Below are positions 26,762 through 36,722 of a stretch of 64,000 nt of DNA, piece after piece; position 1 is the first letter of the stretch, and each line of letters opens with the position of its first letter. The translations under genes were made by a program, and so were the position numbers. Under the pieces are notes generated by a model. The model did not search any database, was not told the DNA's origin, and saw nothing but the letters and a program-made list of their open reading frames with translations. This DNA comes from Rhodocyclaceae bacterium (GTDB lineage Bacteria > Pseudomonadota > Gammaproteobacteria > Burkholderiales > Ga0077523), in contig JADCHQ010000008.1 of NCBI GenBank assembly GCA_020248405.1, positions 123,103 through 187,102 on the forward strand, written 5' to 3'.

Positions 26762-29700
26762 TTACAGGTTGAGGACGAAGCGCACCACCAGCGCGTGGCT
26801 GAGGTAGTCGCTGCGGGCTTCGCCGTCGTAGCTCAACAGCAGGGCGCCGCGGGTCACGCCATCGCGCAGGCTCGCCAGGCGAAGCGTGGACCCAAAGCCG
26901 AGGCTGTCCCGCGGAGGCCGCAGGCCGGGTGTCAGGAAGGCGCCGCCGCCGGCCACGAAGCGGGCCGTGGTGTCGTAGGTCACGTCCATGAACTCGTGGT
27001 TCCAGGTGGCGCGCAGTTCGAGGCTGGTGGAGTCGCCCGCGGCGCCATCCAGCGGCAACAGCATCCGCCCGCCCAGCATCGAGCGTATGGAGTTGGTGGT
27101 CTGGCCGTCGATGCTCAGGGCGCCCACGCCGGTTTCGGAGTAGCCGGGCTGCTTGAGCTGTCCCACGGCCAGGCTGGCGGTGGGAATCAGCGTCAGGTTG
27201 CCGCGGAGCATGGGCCAACCGGCATCCACCTTGCCGCTGAACTGCCAGGCGTTGTAGCGCCCCGAGATGCCATTGTTCAAGACCACGCGTGAGGTGTCGT
27301 AGCCGTGCTGCGTGGCGCCGATGGCGCCGTTCAGGTATGTGCCGCTCTCCAGCAACCGGGATCCATACAGGCTGAACTGATAGCTGCCGATCCAGGTCTG
27401 GCTTGCCGTGGCGGTGCTGTTGGAGATGGAGGAATTGCCGTATCCCAGGGCGAGGCCTGCGCGGGTGCGGGCGTCAACGCCGCGGTCGGCGCCGAACGCG
27501 AAACCGCTCGCCGAGGCGTCGTAGCCCGCCACGCCGTTGCGGTCGGACTGGCTTGCCTTGAAGCCGAAAAGTTGCGCCCAGGCGCGCAGGCCATTTTCCA
27601 TCTCGCCGGTGGCCAGGCCGGGAACACGCAGGGCCGCCGAGGTCCCGGCGCGGCCGGCGTCCGATAGGCTGCTGCCCGAGGAGGCATCGGCCAGCAGGGT
27701 GGCACCGCGGTAGGCGTCCCGGTACTGGGCCAGGTGGGTGGCGCCCAGGTAGCCATCGATGGTCTGGAAGAAGCGCCCGGTCATGCCGCTGGCCACTTGC
27801 GCCTGAGCGCCGTTGGCCGTGGGGTACAACTGCTCGGCAGCCCGGCGAACGGCGGCGTCGCCTTCGAGGTTCTGGACGGTGGAGCCGAGCGTGCTATTGA
27901 AGCTCAGCAGGGTGTCCAGGGCCGTGCGGCCGCTGCTCGACAGCCCGGCGATGTTCGCGGTGCTGGCCTGGGCCTGCAGCACCAGGGCGTTGCTGTTGTT
28001 CACGGCCAGGGTCCAGGACACCAGGCTGTTGGGCGATTCCACGCTGGGCAGGGTGGCGGCGCCCGGGGCCACGGCCGCGCCGTTGATCCTGAGCCCGTCG
28101 GCGAGTTTCCAGGTGGCCTGGTTTGCGATCACCACGCCCGGGTTGGTCGTGGGGCTGATGGTGACCTCATCCTCCTCCGCGCCCGCGGCGGTGAAGATGG
28201 ACAGGGTGCCGCCCAGGCCCGCCGCGTTGGTGGACGGCGCGTCCAGGGAAGCGCCGCCCGCGCCGGTGAGGGTGGGTGCGAGCGATACGCTGCTGGTCAC
28301 CGGTGTACCGCCCAGGGCGGTACTGGAGGCGAGGCGGATGGTGATGTCGCCCGTGAACGCGCCCGCGTTTTCAAAGCTGAAATCCTTGGTGCCCACCACG
28401 GTGAAGCCCGTGCTGGTCTGCACCGTGTTCGCGCCCGGCGAACCCGTCGAGCAGCCGGCGCAAGTGGTGTCGCGCTGGTCGATATCCAGGTTGCCCGTGA
28501 GGGTGGCGCCGGTCCGGTTGGTCAGGACGTGGGTGCCATTGGAGAAGTAAAGGTTGCCGAGGATGATGCCGCTGTTGTCGATGGTGCTGTCGAGCTGACC
28601 CCACTGGCTGTTGATGGCGAGCCGGTCGTTGAGGGTGGCGAAGTTGGACAGGGCGTACCAGCGGTAGGCGTTGCCGTTCACCGCCAGGATGTCGCCCCGG
28701 ATGGTGCCGCTATTGGTGAGCGTCAGGGCGCGGATCTCGCCGCTGTCCGACACCGAGCCGATGGCCATGCCGTAGGTGAAGGACGGGCCGCTGCCCTGGC
28801 GGGAGCCCTCGATGACGCCGGCGTTGACGATTTCCTGTTCCTCGGCCCGCAGGTAGATGGCGGGGGTGAAGGCGCCGATGCCGCGAATGATGCCGCTGGA
28901 GCGGTTGTCGATGGACGCGGCTTCGGGTTCTTACTGCGAGTAGACAGCGGCACCCTGACCGAGGTTGTTGGCCACAATGGAAGCGGACGAGGCCCGCAAA
29001 CCCGTGGCGGTGTTCTGGGTGAGGGTGATGGCTTCAGTGCGCACTGCTTCGATCAGCCCGCTGTTGACCACCGACAGGGAGGTGACATCGCCGCCGGCAT
29101 CGATGCCTTGCGGCGTGCCGATGCTGGTGTGGGTGGCGCGGATGGTGCCGCGGTTGTCGATGGTGTAATCGCCCGCGATGCTGGTTTCCACGGCACGCAC
29201 GTTGGCCGTGGCCGTGCCGGTGTAGGTGGCCAGGATGACGCCGGTGTTGAGCAGTTCATTGGAACCCTCGCCCGCCAGCAGGTTGAACTGGTTGCCGCCC
29301 TGGTCTCTGGACCATCCCGCGCCAGTCACGGTAATGTCGAAGGTGGTGCCTGATACGAGCGTGGCCGTGGCGATGGTGCGCAGATCGCCCGGCCGTGCCT
29401 CGCCGTCCACGATGACCCCGGCCATCTGGATGTGCTTGCCCGTCAAATCGTCCGCGGCGAGAGGGCCGCTCAGGGTGATCCGCAGCGTCGTGGTGCCAAC
29501 GAGGCCCGTGCCCGTGGCGGCGGCGTTGGTGGTGTTGTTGCGCGCCACGGAGTAGTCGCCCAGGAACAGCCCGAAGGTGTTGCCGCTGGAACTGCCGCGG
29601 GTGATGGTGCCCGTATTGGTGACCGTGTTGCCCTGGCCTTCCACCCACACGGCCGCGCCTGCGCCCGTGGCGCCTGTCGTTCCCACGGTGGCGCCCGAGC

Positions 29701-29908
29701 CAATGTCGAGGCTCGCCTCGCCGCCGCGACACACCTGTCCGCCCACGCCCACCGAGACGCCGCTGGTGGTGGTGAGGCTGGAGCCCGTGACCGGCGCGCA
29801 GGTGCCATCGGCGTTGGCGCGGGCCATGAGCGCAAAGGGCAGTGCAACGGCGGCAAGGGTGCGCACCGCGGCGCTTCTGGAGCGATGGATACGGCGGCTG
29901 GGCTTCAT
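26762..29908 (-). pseudogene. Autotransporter gene with an in-frame stop
   Basis: Reading through one TAA at 28931-28933 gives about 1047 codons of one continuous frame. The N-terminal part (29908-28934) has a signal peptide (after MKPSRRIHRS, ending ARANA) and a passenger of Thr/Gly/Asn-rich repeats such as NTGTITRG and NSGLIEA, typical of a beta-helix. The part after the stop continues the same repeats and ends in an autotransporter beta-barrel domain (about the last 270 residues, ending VVRFVLNL). The codon before the stop is CAG and the frame resumes without shift, so a single substitution or a sequencing error would explain it. As read, the product would lack its outer-membrane barrel. 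An upstream ATG at 29947 is possible, but 29908 begins the signal peptide. Confidence 0.85.
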
Positions 29909-30250
29909 GATGTGCAGGGTCCCCTGGAGTGCCTGGCGGCGAGCCATGGCCTGCTGCGGCTATGGTTGTGTGCGATGCGGATCGCAGCGCGATCCCCGCC
30001 AGTGCCTTGGCAGGACGGACGATCGCCAGGCCGGCGCCGGTTCACGCACGCGACGGGAAAGGAAGGTAGTTTGGCGAGGCGCCCTCTTGCATGGGGAACA
30101 TTCCCGCCCGGGGCACGTCTGGTTTCCCGCCCTGTGCCGAAGCCGGGCAATGGCCCAGGGACGCGGACAGCGCGAGGCGATGGGCCTTGCACGCCAGGCC
30201 CGGGACTGCGGGGCGGGGGGGGAGAATCGCCGGGCGCCGCCCGGCGGCGT
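29909..30250. other. Intergenic region between fnr and the autotransporter gene
   Basis: These 342 bases hold no convincing gene. At 30229-30245, GCCGGGC-GCC-GCCCGGC forms a perfect 7-bp hairpin directly after the fnr stop. In the fnr direction it is followed by a C-rich run, not Ts, so it may mark a Rho-dependent end. The rest is the leader of the autotransporter gene; no promoter with good spacing was recognised. Confidence 0.5.
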
Positions 30251-31003
30251 TCAGCAGGGCCGCTGGCCCATGAGCGCGCGCAGGCGGGGGATGTCGATGA
30301 TGCGCACGTGCTTCTGCTGCACGCTGAGCATGCCTTCGTCCTGGAACCGCGAGAACACACGGCTGACGGTTTCAAGCTTGAGGCCCAGGTAGCTGCCGAT
30401 TTCCTCGCGGGTCATGCGCAGGTAGAACTCGGAGGGCGAGTAGCCGCGCGCCAGGAAGCGCTGGGAAAGGTTGACCAGGAAAGCGGCCAGCCGCTCCTCG
30501 GCGCGCATGCTGCCGAGCAGCATCATGACGCCGTGGTCGCGCACGATCTCGCGGCTCATGACCTTGTGGAAGTGGTGCTGCAGGTTGTGCATCTCCCGCG
30601 ACAGCTCCTCAAGGCGGCCGAAGGGGATGATGCACACCTCGCTGTCCTCCAGCGCCACCGCGTCGCAGGTGTGCTTTTCGGTGCCGATGCCGTCCATGCC
30701 GAGCAGTTCGCCGCCCATGTAGAAGCCGGTTACCTGGTCGCGGCCGTCCTCCAGCAGCACCGTGGTCTTGAAGAAGCCCGCCCTCACCGCGTACAGCGCA
30801 TCGAAGCGCTCGCCAGCGCGGTAGATGCTGGTGCCCTTCTTGATGGACTTGCGCAGATAGATGAGGTTGTCCAGCCGGTCCAGTTCCTCGCCCGACAGGC
30901 CCACCGGCAGGCACAGCTCACGCAGGCCGCAGGTAGAACAGGCTGTTTTCAACCGATCGAGGCTGAGCGGTTGAACCGCGTGTGCCGCAGATGGGGAGGC
31001 CAT
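30251..31003 (-). CDS. fnr: FNR/ANR-type oxygen-responsive regulator
   Basis: This 250-residue Crp/Fnr-family protein has the four cysteines that hold the oxygen-sensing [4Fe-4S] cluster: Cys22, Cys25, Cys31 and Cys113. The cyclic-nucleotide-like fold is followed by a dimer helix and a winged helix-turn-helix with the recognition sequence LETVSRVFSRF, whose Glu, Ser and Arg read TTGAT half-sites. It should activate genes under low oxygen. It is divergent from hemN and shares with it a region containing one FNR-type box. The four FNR-type boxes in this window are its likely targets. Confidence 0.95.
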   Translation of the reverse strand: MASPSAAHAVQPLSLDRLKTACSTCGLRELCLPVGLSGEELDRLDNLIYLRKSIKKGTSIYRAGERFDALYAVRAGFFKTTVLLEDGRDQVTGFYMGGELLGMDGIGTEKHTCDAVALEDSEVCIIPFGRLEELSREMHNLQHHFHKVMSREIVRDHGVMMLLGSMRAEERLAAFLVNLSQRFLARGYSPSEFYLRMTREEIGSYLGLKLETVSRVFSRFQDEGMLSVQQKHVRIIDIPRLRALMGQRPC

Positions 31004-31053
31004 GCGCTCGATTCACCTGTTCAAGAACGTTCACAGGACGCAAATTGCGCCGT

Positions 31054-31094
31054 TTGATCCACGTCAACCGCGAAAGCAGCGTACCAATTATGAT
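31054..31094 (+). promoter_or_regulatory. FNR-type box and -10 upstream of hemN
   Basis: TTGATCCACGTCAA at 31054-31067 is an FNR-type palindrome. TATGAT at 31089-31094 is a 5/6 match to the -10 consensus and puts the box at about -41.5 from a start near 31101 in the hemN direction, giving a leader of about 138 bases. In the other direction no comparable -10 was found, so any effect on fnr may be repression or weak. Confidence 0.75.
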
Positions 31095-31239
31095 GGCTTC
31101 GCAGCGGCGGGCAACCTGCTCGGCTTTCCAGAGACGGGTGAGAGGCCGCCACCGGATGGCTCGATTCCCTGCCCGAGCGTTTTACACCACTGCTTGATGC
31201 TTTACCTGCCGTGCCAACGCTTTCTCATCGACCAGGTCA

Positions 31240-32631
31240 ATGATAGCGCAAGGCCGATTGGTCCTTGAACCGGACCTGCTGCGCCGCCACGACACCAGCG
31301 GGCCTCGTTACACCTCCTACCCCACGGCCGACCGGTTCGTGGAGGCCTTCGACGAGGGCGCCTATCGCAGCTGGCTGAGCCGGCGCGGCATTGGCGGCAT
31401 GGCGCGCGCGCTGTCGCTCTACATACACATTCCCTTCTGCAGCAACATCTGTTTCTACTGCGGCTGCAACAAGATCATCACGCGCGACCACGGCCGGTCC
31501 GCCAAGTACCTGCGTCACCTGGCGCGCGAGGCTGCGCTGGTGGACGAGGCGCTGGGCGGCGACCGGCGCCTGTCCCAGCTGCACCTGGGCGGAGGCACGC
31601 CTACCTTTCTGTCGCCGGAAGAGCTGCACCAGCTCATGGCCATGGTCCGCAGCCACTTCCGCCTGGACGAACAGGGCGAATACTCCATTGAGATCGACCC
31701 CCGCAGCGCGGCGCCGGGTACTCTCATGTTGCTGCGCGCCCTGGGTTTCAACCGCATGAGCCTGGGGGTGCAGGACTTCGACCCGGAGGTGCAGAAGGCG
31801 GTCAACCGCGCCCAGGGCGAGGAACTGACGCGGGCTGCCATGGAGGAAGGCCGCGCGGCGGGATTTCGCTCCATCAACATGGATCTGATCTACGGCCTTC
31901 CCCGCCAGAACGTGATCGAGTTCAACCGTACGCTCGAAAAGGTGGTGGCGCTTGCACCCGACCGCATCGCCCTCTACAGCTACGCCCATCTGCCGCAGGT
32001 GTTCAAGCCCCAGCGGCGCATCCGGGAGGAGGATCTCCCCGCGCCCGAGAGCAAGCTGCACATGCTGTCGCTCGCCATCCGCCGTTTCGAAGAGGCGGGC
32101 TACACCTACATCGGCATGGACCACTTCGCCCGCCCCGATGATGAGCTCGCTGTGGCCCAACGCCAGGGGCGGCTTCACCGCAATTTCCAGGGCTATTCCA
32201 CCCACGCAGACTGCGACCTCGTGTCGCTGGGCATCACCGCCATCGGGTCTCTGGGCGCCTGCTATGTGCAGAACGTACGCAACCTGGACGACTACTACGA
32301 CCTTCTGGACCAGGGACGCCTGCCGGTGCTGCGCGGCCTGGAACTCACCGCCGAGGATGTGCTGCGCCGTTCACTCATCCAGTCGCTCATGTGCCATGGC
32401 GCCGTGAGCATCGAATCGCTTGAACTGGCGCACCTAATCGATTTCTGGCAGCACTTCTCCGAAGAAATCGACGATCTGCGGCCCATGATTAGCGACGGCC
32501 TGGTGGAACTGGACCGAGACTGGCTCACCGTGACGGCGCGCGGCCGGTTGCTGATCCGCTCGGTGGCGATGGTGTTCGACCAGTACCTGCGCACCCGCCA
32601 GCGCACGGCCGGCTACTCGAAGGTCATCTGA
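31240..32631 (+). CDS. hemN: Oxygen-independent coproporphyrinogen III oxidase
   Basis: This 463-residue radical SAM enzyme converts coproporphyrinogen III to protoporphyrinogen IX without oxygen. The cluster motif CSNICFYCGC (CxxxCxxC plus the HemN-typical next Cys) follows YIHIPF. The GGGTP motif appears as LHLGGGTPTFL, and the N-terminal RYTSYPTA segment is typical of true HemN, not of the HemW-like proteins. It is preceded by an FNR-type box. The following gene starts immediately after its stop. Confidence 0.95.
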   Translation: MIAQGRLVLEPDLLRRHDTSGPRYTSYPTADRFVEAFDEGAYRSWLSRRGIGGMARALSLYIHIPFCSNICFYCGCNKIITRDHGRSAKYLRHLAREAALVDEALGGDRRLSQLHLGGGTPTFLSPEELHQLMAMVRSHFRLDEQGEYSIEIDPRSAAPGTLMLLRALGFNRMSLGVQDFDPEVQKAVNRAQGEELTRAAMEEGRAAGFRSINMDLIYGLPRQNVIEFNRTLEKVVALAPDRIALYSYAHLPQVFKPQRRIREEDLPAPESKLHMLSLAIRRFEEAGYTYIGMDHFARPDDELAVAQRQGRLHRNFQGYSTHADCDLVSLGITAIGSLGACYVQNVRNLDDYYDLLDQGRLPVLRGLELTAEDVLRRSLIQSLMCHGAVSIESLELAHLIDFWQHFSEEIDDLRPMISDGLVELDRDWLTVTARGRLLIRSVAMVFDQYLRTRQRTAGYSKVI

Positions 32632-33342
32632 GTGGCGCTGGTGGCCACGCTCTCGGCGGGCGCCTTCGCAGTGGGCCTTCTGGGGGGTGTTCACTGTATG
32701 GGCATGTGCGGCGGCATCGTCGCCTCCCTGGGTGCCGGGCAGGGTGCCCAACCTGCCTGGGCGGTACGGTTTGCCTACAACGGCGGGCGGGTGGCCAGCT
32801 ACGCCATTGCCGGGGCGCTGGCGGGCGGGTTGGGGGGTGCCGGGCTGCTGCTGGGCCACCTGTTGCCGGCCCAAATGATCTTCTACGTGCTGGCCAATCT
32901 GCTGCTGGTGGGGCTCGGCCTGTACCTGGCCGGCTGGACGGGGTTCATCGTGCGGCTGGAAGGCCCGGGCAGGCGCCTGTGGTCGCACCTTCAACCGCTT
33001 GCCTCGAGGCTGATGCCGGCGCGCACCCTCGGCCAGGGGCTGGCGCTGGGCGCCCTGTGGGGCTGGATTCCCTGCGGGCTGGTGTACAGCATGCTCGGCA
33101 CGGCGCTGCTCACGGGCTCGGCGGGCGGCGGCGCCCTGGTGATGCTTGCCTTCGGCGCCGGCACCGTGCCCAACCTGCTGGCCACTGGCTGGCTGCTGGG
33201 CAGGAGGGGGCGCGGCCGGCCGCAGGCGCCATGGGTGAGGCTCACCGCCGGTGGTCTTGTGACGGGGTTTGGTCTTCTGGGTTTGGCCCGTGCCGTGACC
33301 CTTGGCCACACGCTGCGCGGGGGGCTGGCCTGTTTTTCGTGA
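32632..33342 (+). CDS. TauE/SafE-like membrane protein (COG2836 type)
   Basis: This 236-residue protein with about six membrane helices belongs to the sulfite exporter TauE/SafE / UreH-like group. The N-terminal HCMGMCGG motif in the first helix and a later WGWIPCGLVYSML are typical of the COG2836 branch that sits beside cbb3 oxidase genes. Those motifs suggest a metal (possibly copper) or thiol role, but this is unproven here. It starts with a GTG that directly follows the hemN stop, so the two genes are translationally linked. Confidence 0.8.
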   Translation: MALVATLSAGAFAVGLLGGVHCMGMCGGIVASLGAGQGAQPAWAVRFAYNGGRVASYAIAGALAGGLGGAGLLLGHLLPAQMIFYVLANLLLVGLGLYLAGWTGFIVRLEGPGRRLWSHLQPLASRLMPARTLGQGLALGALWGWIPCGLVYSMLGTALLTGSAGGGALVMLAFGAGTVPNLLATGWLLGRRGRGRPQAPWVRLTAGGLVTGFGLLGLARAVTLGHTLRGGLACFS

Positions 33343-33653
33343 CCTCTGCCTCCGAGGCGGGCGCCGTTTTCGACTTGAGGCAAAAGAGCCAAACGGCTTA
33401 TCATCCGAGGTTATCCCGGGGGCCTCAAAGGCTTCCCTGACGCTTCTTGCGGCTTGTCGAGGTTTCTCTCGCTGCCCGTTGATCGACCGGCCGTTACGGT
33501 GTTCAAGGGCGAGAGAGGCGCCAGCCCGGGAAATTCGCACACCCGCCAGATAGCCGGGTTGTCCCATCCTTGCAGGTCCATGGTTTTGCCGTGGTCCCAG
33601 GACCTGGGGCCGGGCGGGTGGAGGTCAAACCTTCGCTTCAGGAGCACTCGATC
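33343..33653 (+). other. Leader region of rpsB
   Basis: These 311 bases hold no supported gene. They contain the candidate promoter listed at 33375 and a long leader of about 240 bases ahead of rpsB. In many proteobacteria the rpsB leader binds ribosomal protein S2 for feedback control. Whether this leader folds that way cannot be judged here. Confidence 0.4.
33375..33404 (+). promoter_or_regulatory. Candidate sigma-70 promoter for rpsB operon
   Basis: TTGAGG (33375-33380) and TATCAT (33399-33404) are separated by 18 bases and fit a sigma-70 promoter. They lie shortly after the end of the upstream gene and about 250 bases ahead of the rpsB start. Confidence 0.5.
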
Positions 33654-34400
33654 GTGTCCATCACCATGCGGCAAATGCTGGAGGCTGGCGTTCATTTCGG
33701 CCACCAGACTCGTTACTGGAACCCGCGCATGGCCCCCTACATTTTTGGCCATCGCAACAAGATCCACATCATCAACCTCGAGAAAACGCTCGCGATGTAT
33801 CTCGAGGCCATGAAGTACGTGCGCCAACTTGCTTCCAACAAGGGCACGGTGCTGTTCGTAGGCACCAAGCGCCAGGCCCGGGAGATCGTGCGCGAGGAAG
33901 CGGTTCGAGCGGGCTGTCCATTTGTGGATCATCGCTGGCTGGGCGGCATGCTCACCAACTTCAAGACGGTCAAGGGGTCAATCAAGCGTCTGCGGGAGAT
34001 GGAGGCCATGGCGGCCGACGGTTCTGTGGAGAAGATGTCCAAAAAGGAAGGGTTGCTGTTCCAGCGCGAGCTTGCATCTCTGGGCCGCAGCCTTGGTGGC
34101 ATCAAGGACATGAATGGTCTCCCGGATGCCATCTTCGTCATCGACGTCGGTTACCACAAGATTGCTGTCACCGAGGCTGCCAAGCTCGGCATTCCGGTGG
34201 TGGGGGTGGTGGACACGAACCACACCACCGAGGGCATCGCCTACGTGATTCCGGGCAACGACGATTCCAGCCGTGCCATCCGCCTGTACGCAAGGGGTGC
34301 CGCCGATGCGGTGCTTGAAGGCCGCAGCCAGATCGTGCGCGAGATTGTCACCGACGAGTTCGTCGAGGTGGAAACCTCCGAAGAACAGGTGGCGCAGTAA
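33654..34400 (+). CDS. rpsB: 30S ribosomal protein S2
   Basis: This 248-residue S2 protein has the conserved start [20 protein letters not shown] and the later [12 protein letters not shown] and [15 protein letters not shown] blocks. The GTG at 33654 is chosen because AGGAG at 33640-33644 sits 9 bases upstream; ATG 33666 is a shorter alternative. It opens the long rpsB-to-rnhB gene string; tsf follows after 107 bases. Confidence 0.97.
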   Translation: MSITMRQMLEAGVHFGHQTRYWNPRMAPYIFGHRNKIHIINLEKTLAMYLEAMKYVRQLASNKGTVLFVGTKRQAREIVREEAVRAGCPFVDHRWLGGMLTNFKTVKGSIKRLREMEAMAADGSVEKMSKKEGLLFQRELASLGRSLGGIKDMNGLPDAIFVIDVGYHKIAVTEAAKLGIPVVGVVDTNHTTEGIAYVIPGNDDSSRAIRLYARGAADAVLEGRSQIVREIVTDEFVEVETSEEQVAQ

Positions 34401-34507
34401 GGGCGCTTCGCGCGCCGGATGGCGAACGGGTTTGGTGCTGCGCCGGGCCGGTGGTTCGCGCGCCGGTAACGGCGCGGGAGACATGAAGTAAGTCAACGGG
34501 AGTGAAC

Positions 34508-35395
34508 ATGGCGGAAATCACCGCTTCCATGGTGAAGGATCTGCGCGAGAAAACCGACGCGCCGATGATGGAGTGCAAGAAGGCCCTGACCGAAGCAAAC
34601 GGCGACATGGCAAAGGCGGAGGAAATTCTCCGGGTCAAGCTTGGTAACAAGGCCGCCAAGGCCTCGTTTAGGGTTGCGGCCGAGGGCGTCGTGGCGACAT
34701 GGGTTGCCGCGGATGGAAAGCTCGCCAGTCTCGTCGAGGTTAACTGCGAAACCGATTTCGTGGCCAAGAATCCCGAGTTCCTGGCCATGGCCGCTGCCGC
34801 CGCAGAGTTGGTGGCGCAGCATGATCCTGCTGACGTGCCGGCGCTCGCCGCCCTGTCCACGGACGGTCGCAGCCTGGAGGCAGTCCGCACTGAGTTGGTG
34901 GGGCGCATCGGCGAAAACATGAGTTTGCGGCGTTTTGTTCGCATCAAGGCGCAGGGGCGGGTCGCTCACTATGTTCATGGCGGCGCCAAGATCGGGGTTC
35001 TGGTGGATGTGGTGGGCGGCGATGAAACGCTCGGCAAGGACATCGCCATGCACATCGCGGCGTCGCGTGATCTGGTAGCCCTGACCCGCGACCAAGTGCC
35101 TGAGGAACTCATCCGAAAGGAGCGCGACATCGCGGCGGCCAAGGCGGCGGAATCGGGGAAGCCGGCCGAGATCGTTCAGAAGATGGTGGAGGGCGCGGTG
35201 CAGAAATTCCTCAAGGAAGTCACCCTGCTCAGCCAGCCCTTCGTGAAAGACGACAAGGTCACGGTGGAGCAGTTGCTCAAGGCCCGCGGGGCTTCGGTGC
35301 CGGCCTTCGTGCTGTATCGGGTCGGTGAGGGCATCGAGAAAAAGACCGCCGATTTCGCTGCCGAGGTGGCAGCGGCGGCGGCGGGAGCCCGCTGA
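34508..35395 (+). CDS. tsf: Translation elongation factor Ts
   Basis: This 295-residue nucleotide exchange factor recycles EF-Tu. The N-terminal UBA-like region reads [20 protein letters not shown] and contains the conserved CKKAL. The core has [13 protein letters not shown], typical of EF-Ts. A GGGAGTG ribosome site precedes ATG 34508; the GTG at 34502 is less likely. Position after rpsB is universal. All blocks are present. Confidence 0.97.
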   Translation: MAEITASMVKDLREKTDAPMMECKKALTEANGDMAKAEEILRVKLGNKAAKASFRVAAEGVVATWVAADGKLASLVEVNCETDFVAKNPEFLAMAAAAAELVAQHDPADVPALAALSTDGRSLEAVRTELVGRIGENMSLRRFVRIKAQGRVAHYVHGGAKIGVLVDVVGGDETLGKDIAMHIAASRDLVALTRDQVPEELIRKERDIAAAKAAESGKPAEIVQKMVEGAVQKFLKEVTLLSQPFVKDDKVTVEQLLKARGASVPAFVLYRVGEGIEKKTADFAAEVAAAAAGAR

Positions 35396-35409
35396 TCGCG
35401 GTAGCGTCC

Positions 35410-36126
35410 ATGCCCCAACCTGCTTTCCGCCGCATTCTTCTCAAGCTGTCTGGCGAAGCCCTGATGGGCGAGGACAGTTACGGCATCAACCGCCAGGTGA
35501 TCGATCGTATCTGCGGCGAGATTGCCGAGGTGGTGCGTCTGGGCGTGGAAGTGGGGGTGGTGATCGGCGGCGGCAACATCTTCCGCGGCGTCGCCCCGGG
35601 TGCCGCGGGGATGGATCGTGCCACGGCTGACTACATGGGCATGCTGGCCACGGTCATGAATGCCCTTGCCTTGCAGGACGCCATGCGTCGCGCCGGGCTG
35701 CAGGGCAGGGTTCAGTCGGCTCTCACCATCGAGCAGGTGGCCGAGCCCTACATTCGCGGCAAGGCCATCCGCTACTTGGAAGAGGGCAAGGTCGTGATCT
35801 TCGCGGCCGGCACCGGCAACCCGTTTTTCACCACCGACACCGCCGCAGCACTGCGCGGCATGGAGATGAGCGTGGATGTGGTGCTAAAAGCGACCAAGGT
35901 GGATGGCGTCTATACAGACGACCCCAAAACGAACCCCAAAGCCATGCGCTACCAGGCGCTGAGTTTCGATGAGGCCATCGTCAAGAACCTCAAGGTGATG
36001 GACGCCACCGCGCTTACCCTATGCCGGGACCAGAAGATGCCCTTGTGCGTCTTCAGCATCTTCAAGGCCGGTGCCCTACGCCGTGTGGTGATGGGTGAGG
36101 ACGAGGGTACTCGGGTGCACGTTTGA
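35410..36126 (+). CDS. pyrH: UMP kinase
   Basis: This 238-residue amino-acid-kinase-fold enzyme phosphorylates UMP to UDP. It shows the N-terminal [19 protein letters not shown] and the acceptor region [14 protein letters not shown], all diagnostic. It starts 14 bases after tsf. Length is normal (E. coli has 241). Confidence 0.97.
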   Translation: MPQPAFRRILLKLSGEALMGEDSYGINRQVIDRICGEIAEVVRLGVEVGVVIGGGNIFRGVAPGAAGMDRATADYMGMLATVMNALALQDAMRRAGLQGRVQSALTIEQVAEPYIRGKAIRYLEEGKVVIFAAGTGNPFFTTDTAAALRGMEMSVDVVLKATKVDGVYTDDPKTNPKAMRYQALSFDEAIVKNLKVMDATALTLCRDQKMPLCVFSIFKAGALRRVVMGEDEGTRVHV

Positions 36127-36157
36127 GGCCGCCTGACTGGCAAACGGAGACGAAGTC

Positions 36158-36718
36158 ATGAGCATCGCTGACGTGAAGAAGTCGGTGGAGCAAAAAATGC
36201 ACAAGTCCATCGATACGTTGAAGAACGACCTCGGCAAGGTGCGTACCGGGCGAGCCCACACGGGTCTTCTGGACCACGTGAGGGTGGACTACTACGGCAA
36301 CCCGACACCCATCAACCAGGTTGCCAACATGACGCTCATCGATGCTCGCACCATCGGGGTCCAGCCGTGGGAGAAGAAGATGATCCCGGTTGTGGAAAAG
36401 GCGATCCGCGACGCCGATCTGGGCCTCAACCCCGCAACCCTGGGGGAACTGATCAGGGTACCCATGCCTGCGCTCACGGAGGAGCGCAGACGTGACCTCA
36501 CGAAGGTGGTGAGGGCGGAGTCCGAGGCGGCCAGGGTGGCCATCCGCAACGTGCGCCGGGAAGGCAACGAGCAACTCAAGCGCTTGCTCAAGGACAAGGC
36601 GGTGTCTGAAGACGACGAGCGCCGCGCCCAGGACGACGTGCAGAAACTCACCGACCGCTTCATCGCCGACGTGGACAAGATGCTTGCGGCGAAAGAAGCG
36701 GAACTCATGGCGGTTTGA
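36158..36718 (+). CDS. frr: Ribosome recycling factor
   Basis: This 186-residue protein splits post-termination ribosomes with EF-G. Typical segments are [20 protein letters not shown] and [25 protein letters not shown] ribosome site precedes ATG 36158. It is followed by uppS after 4 bases. Confidence 0.97.
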   Translation: MSIADVKKSVEQKMHKSIDTLKNDLGKVRTGRAHTGLLDHVRVDYYGNPTPINQVANMTLIDARTIGVQPWEKKMIPVVEKAIRDADLGLNPATLGELIRVPMPALTEERRRDLTKVVRAESEAARVAIRNVRREGNEQLKRLLKDKAVSEDDERRAQDDVQKLTDRFIADVDKMLAAKEAELMAV

Positions 36719-36722
36719 GTCC

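Noticed and set aside
27734..29353. A 539-codon open frame on the plus strand across the autotransporter
   Set aside because: Low-complexity Gly/Ala/Val/Asp sequence mirroring the repetitive passenger. The minus strand has signal peptide, repeats and barrel.
30229..30245. Intrinsic terminator after fnr
   Set aside because: The stem is perfect, but the downstream strand has Cs instead of Ts, so it is only mentioned within the intergenic entry.
31227..31240. Possible second FNR half-site just before hemN
   Set aside because: Only the right half (GTCAA) fits; the left half is ATCGA, and the position is at the start codon.
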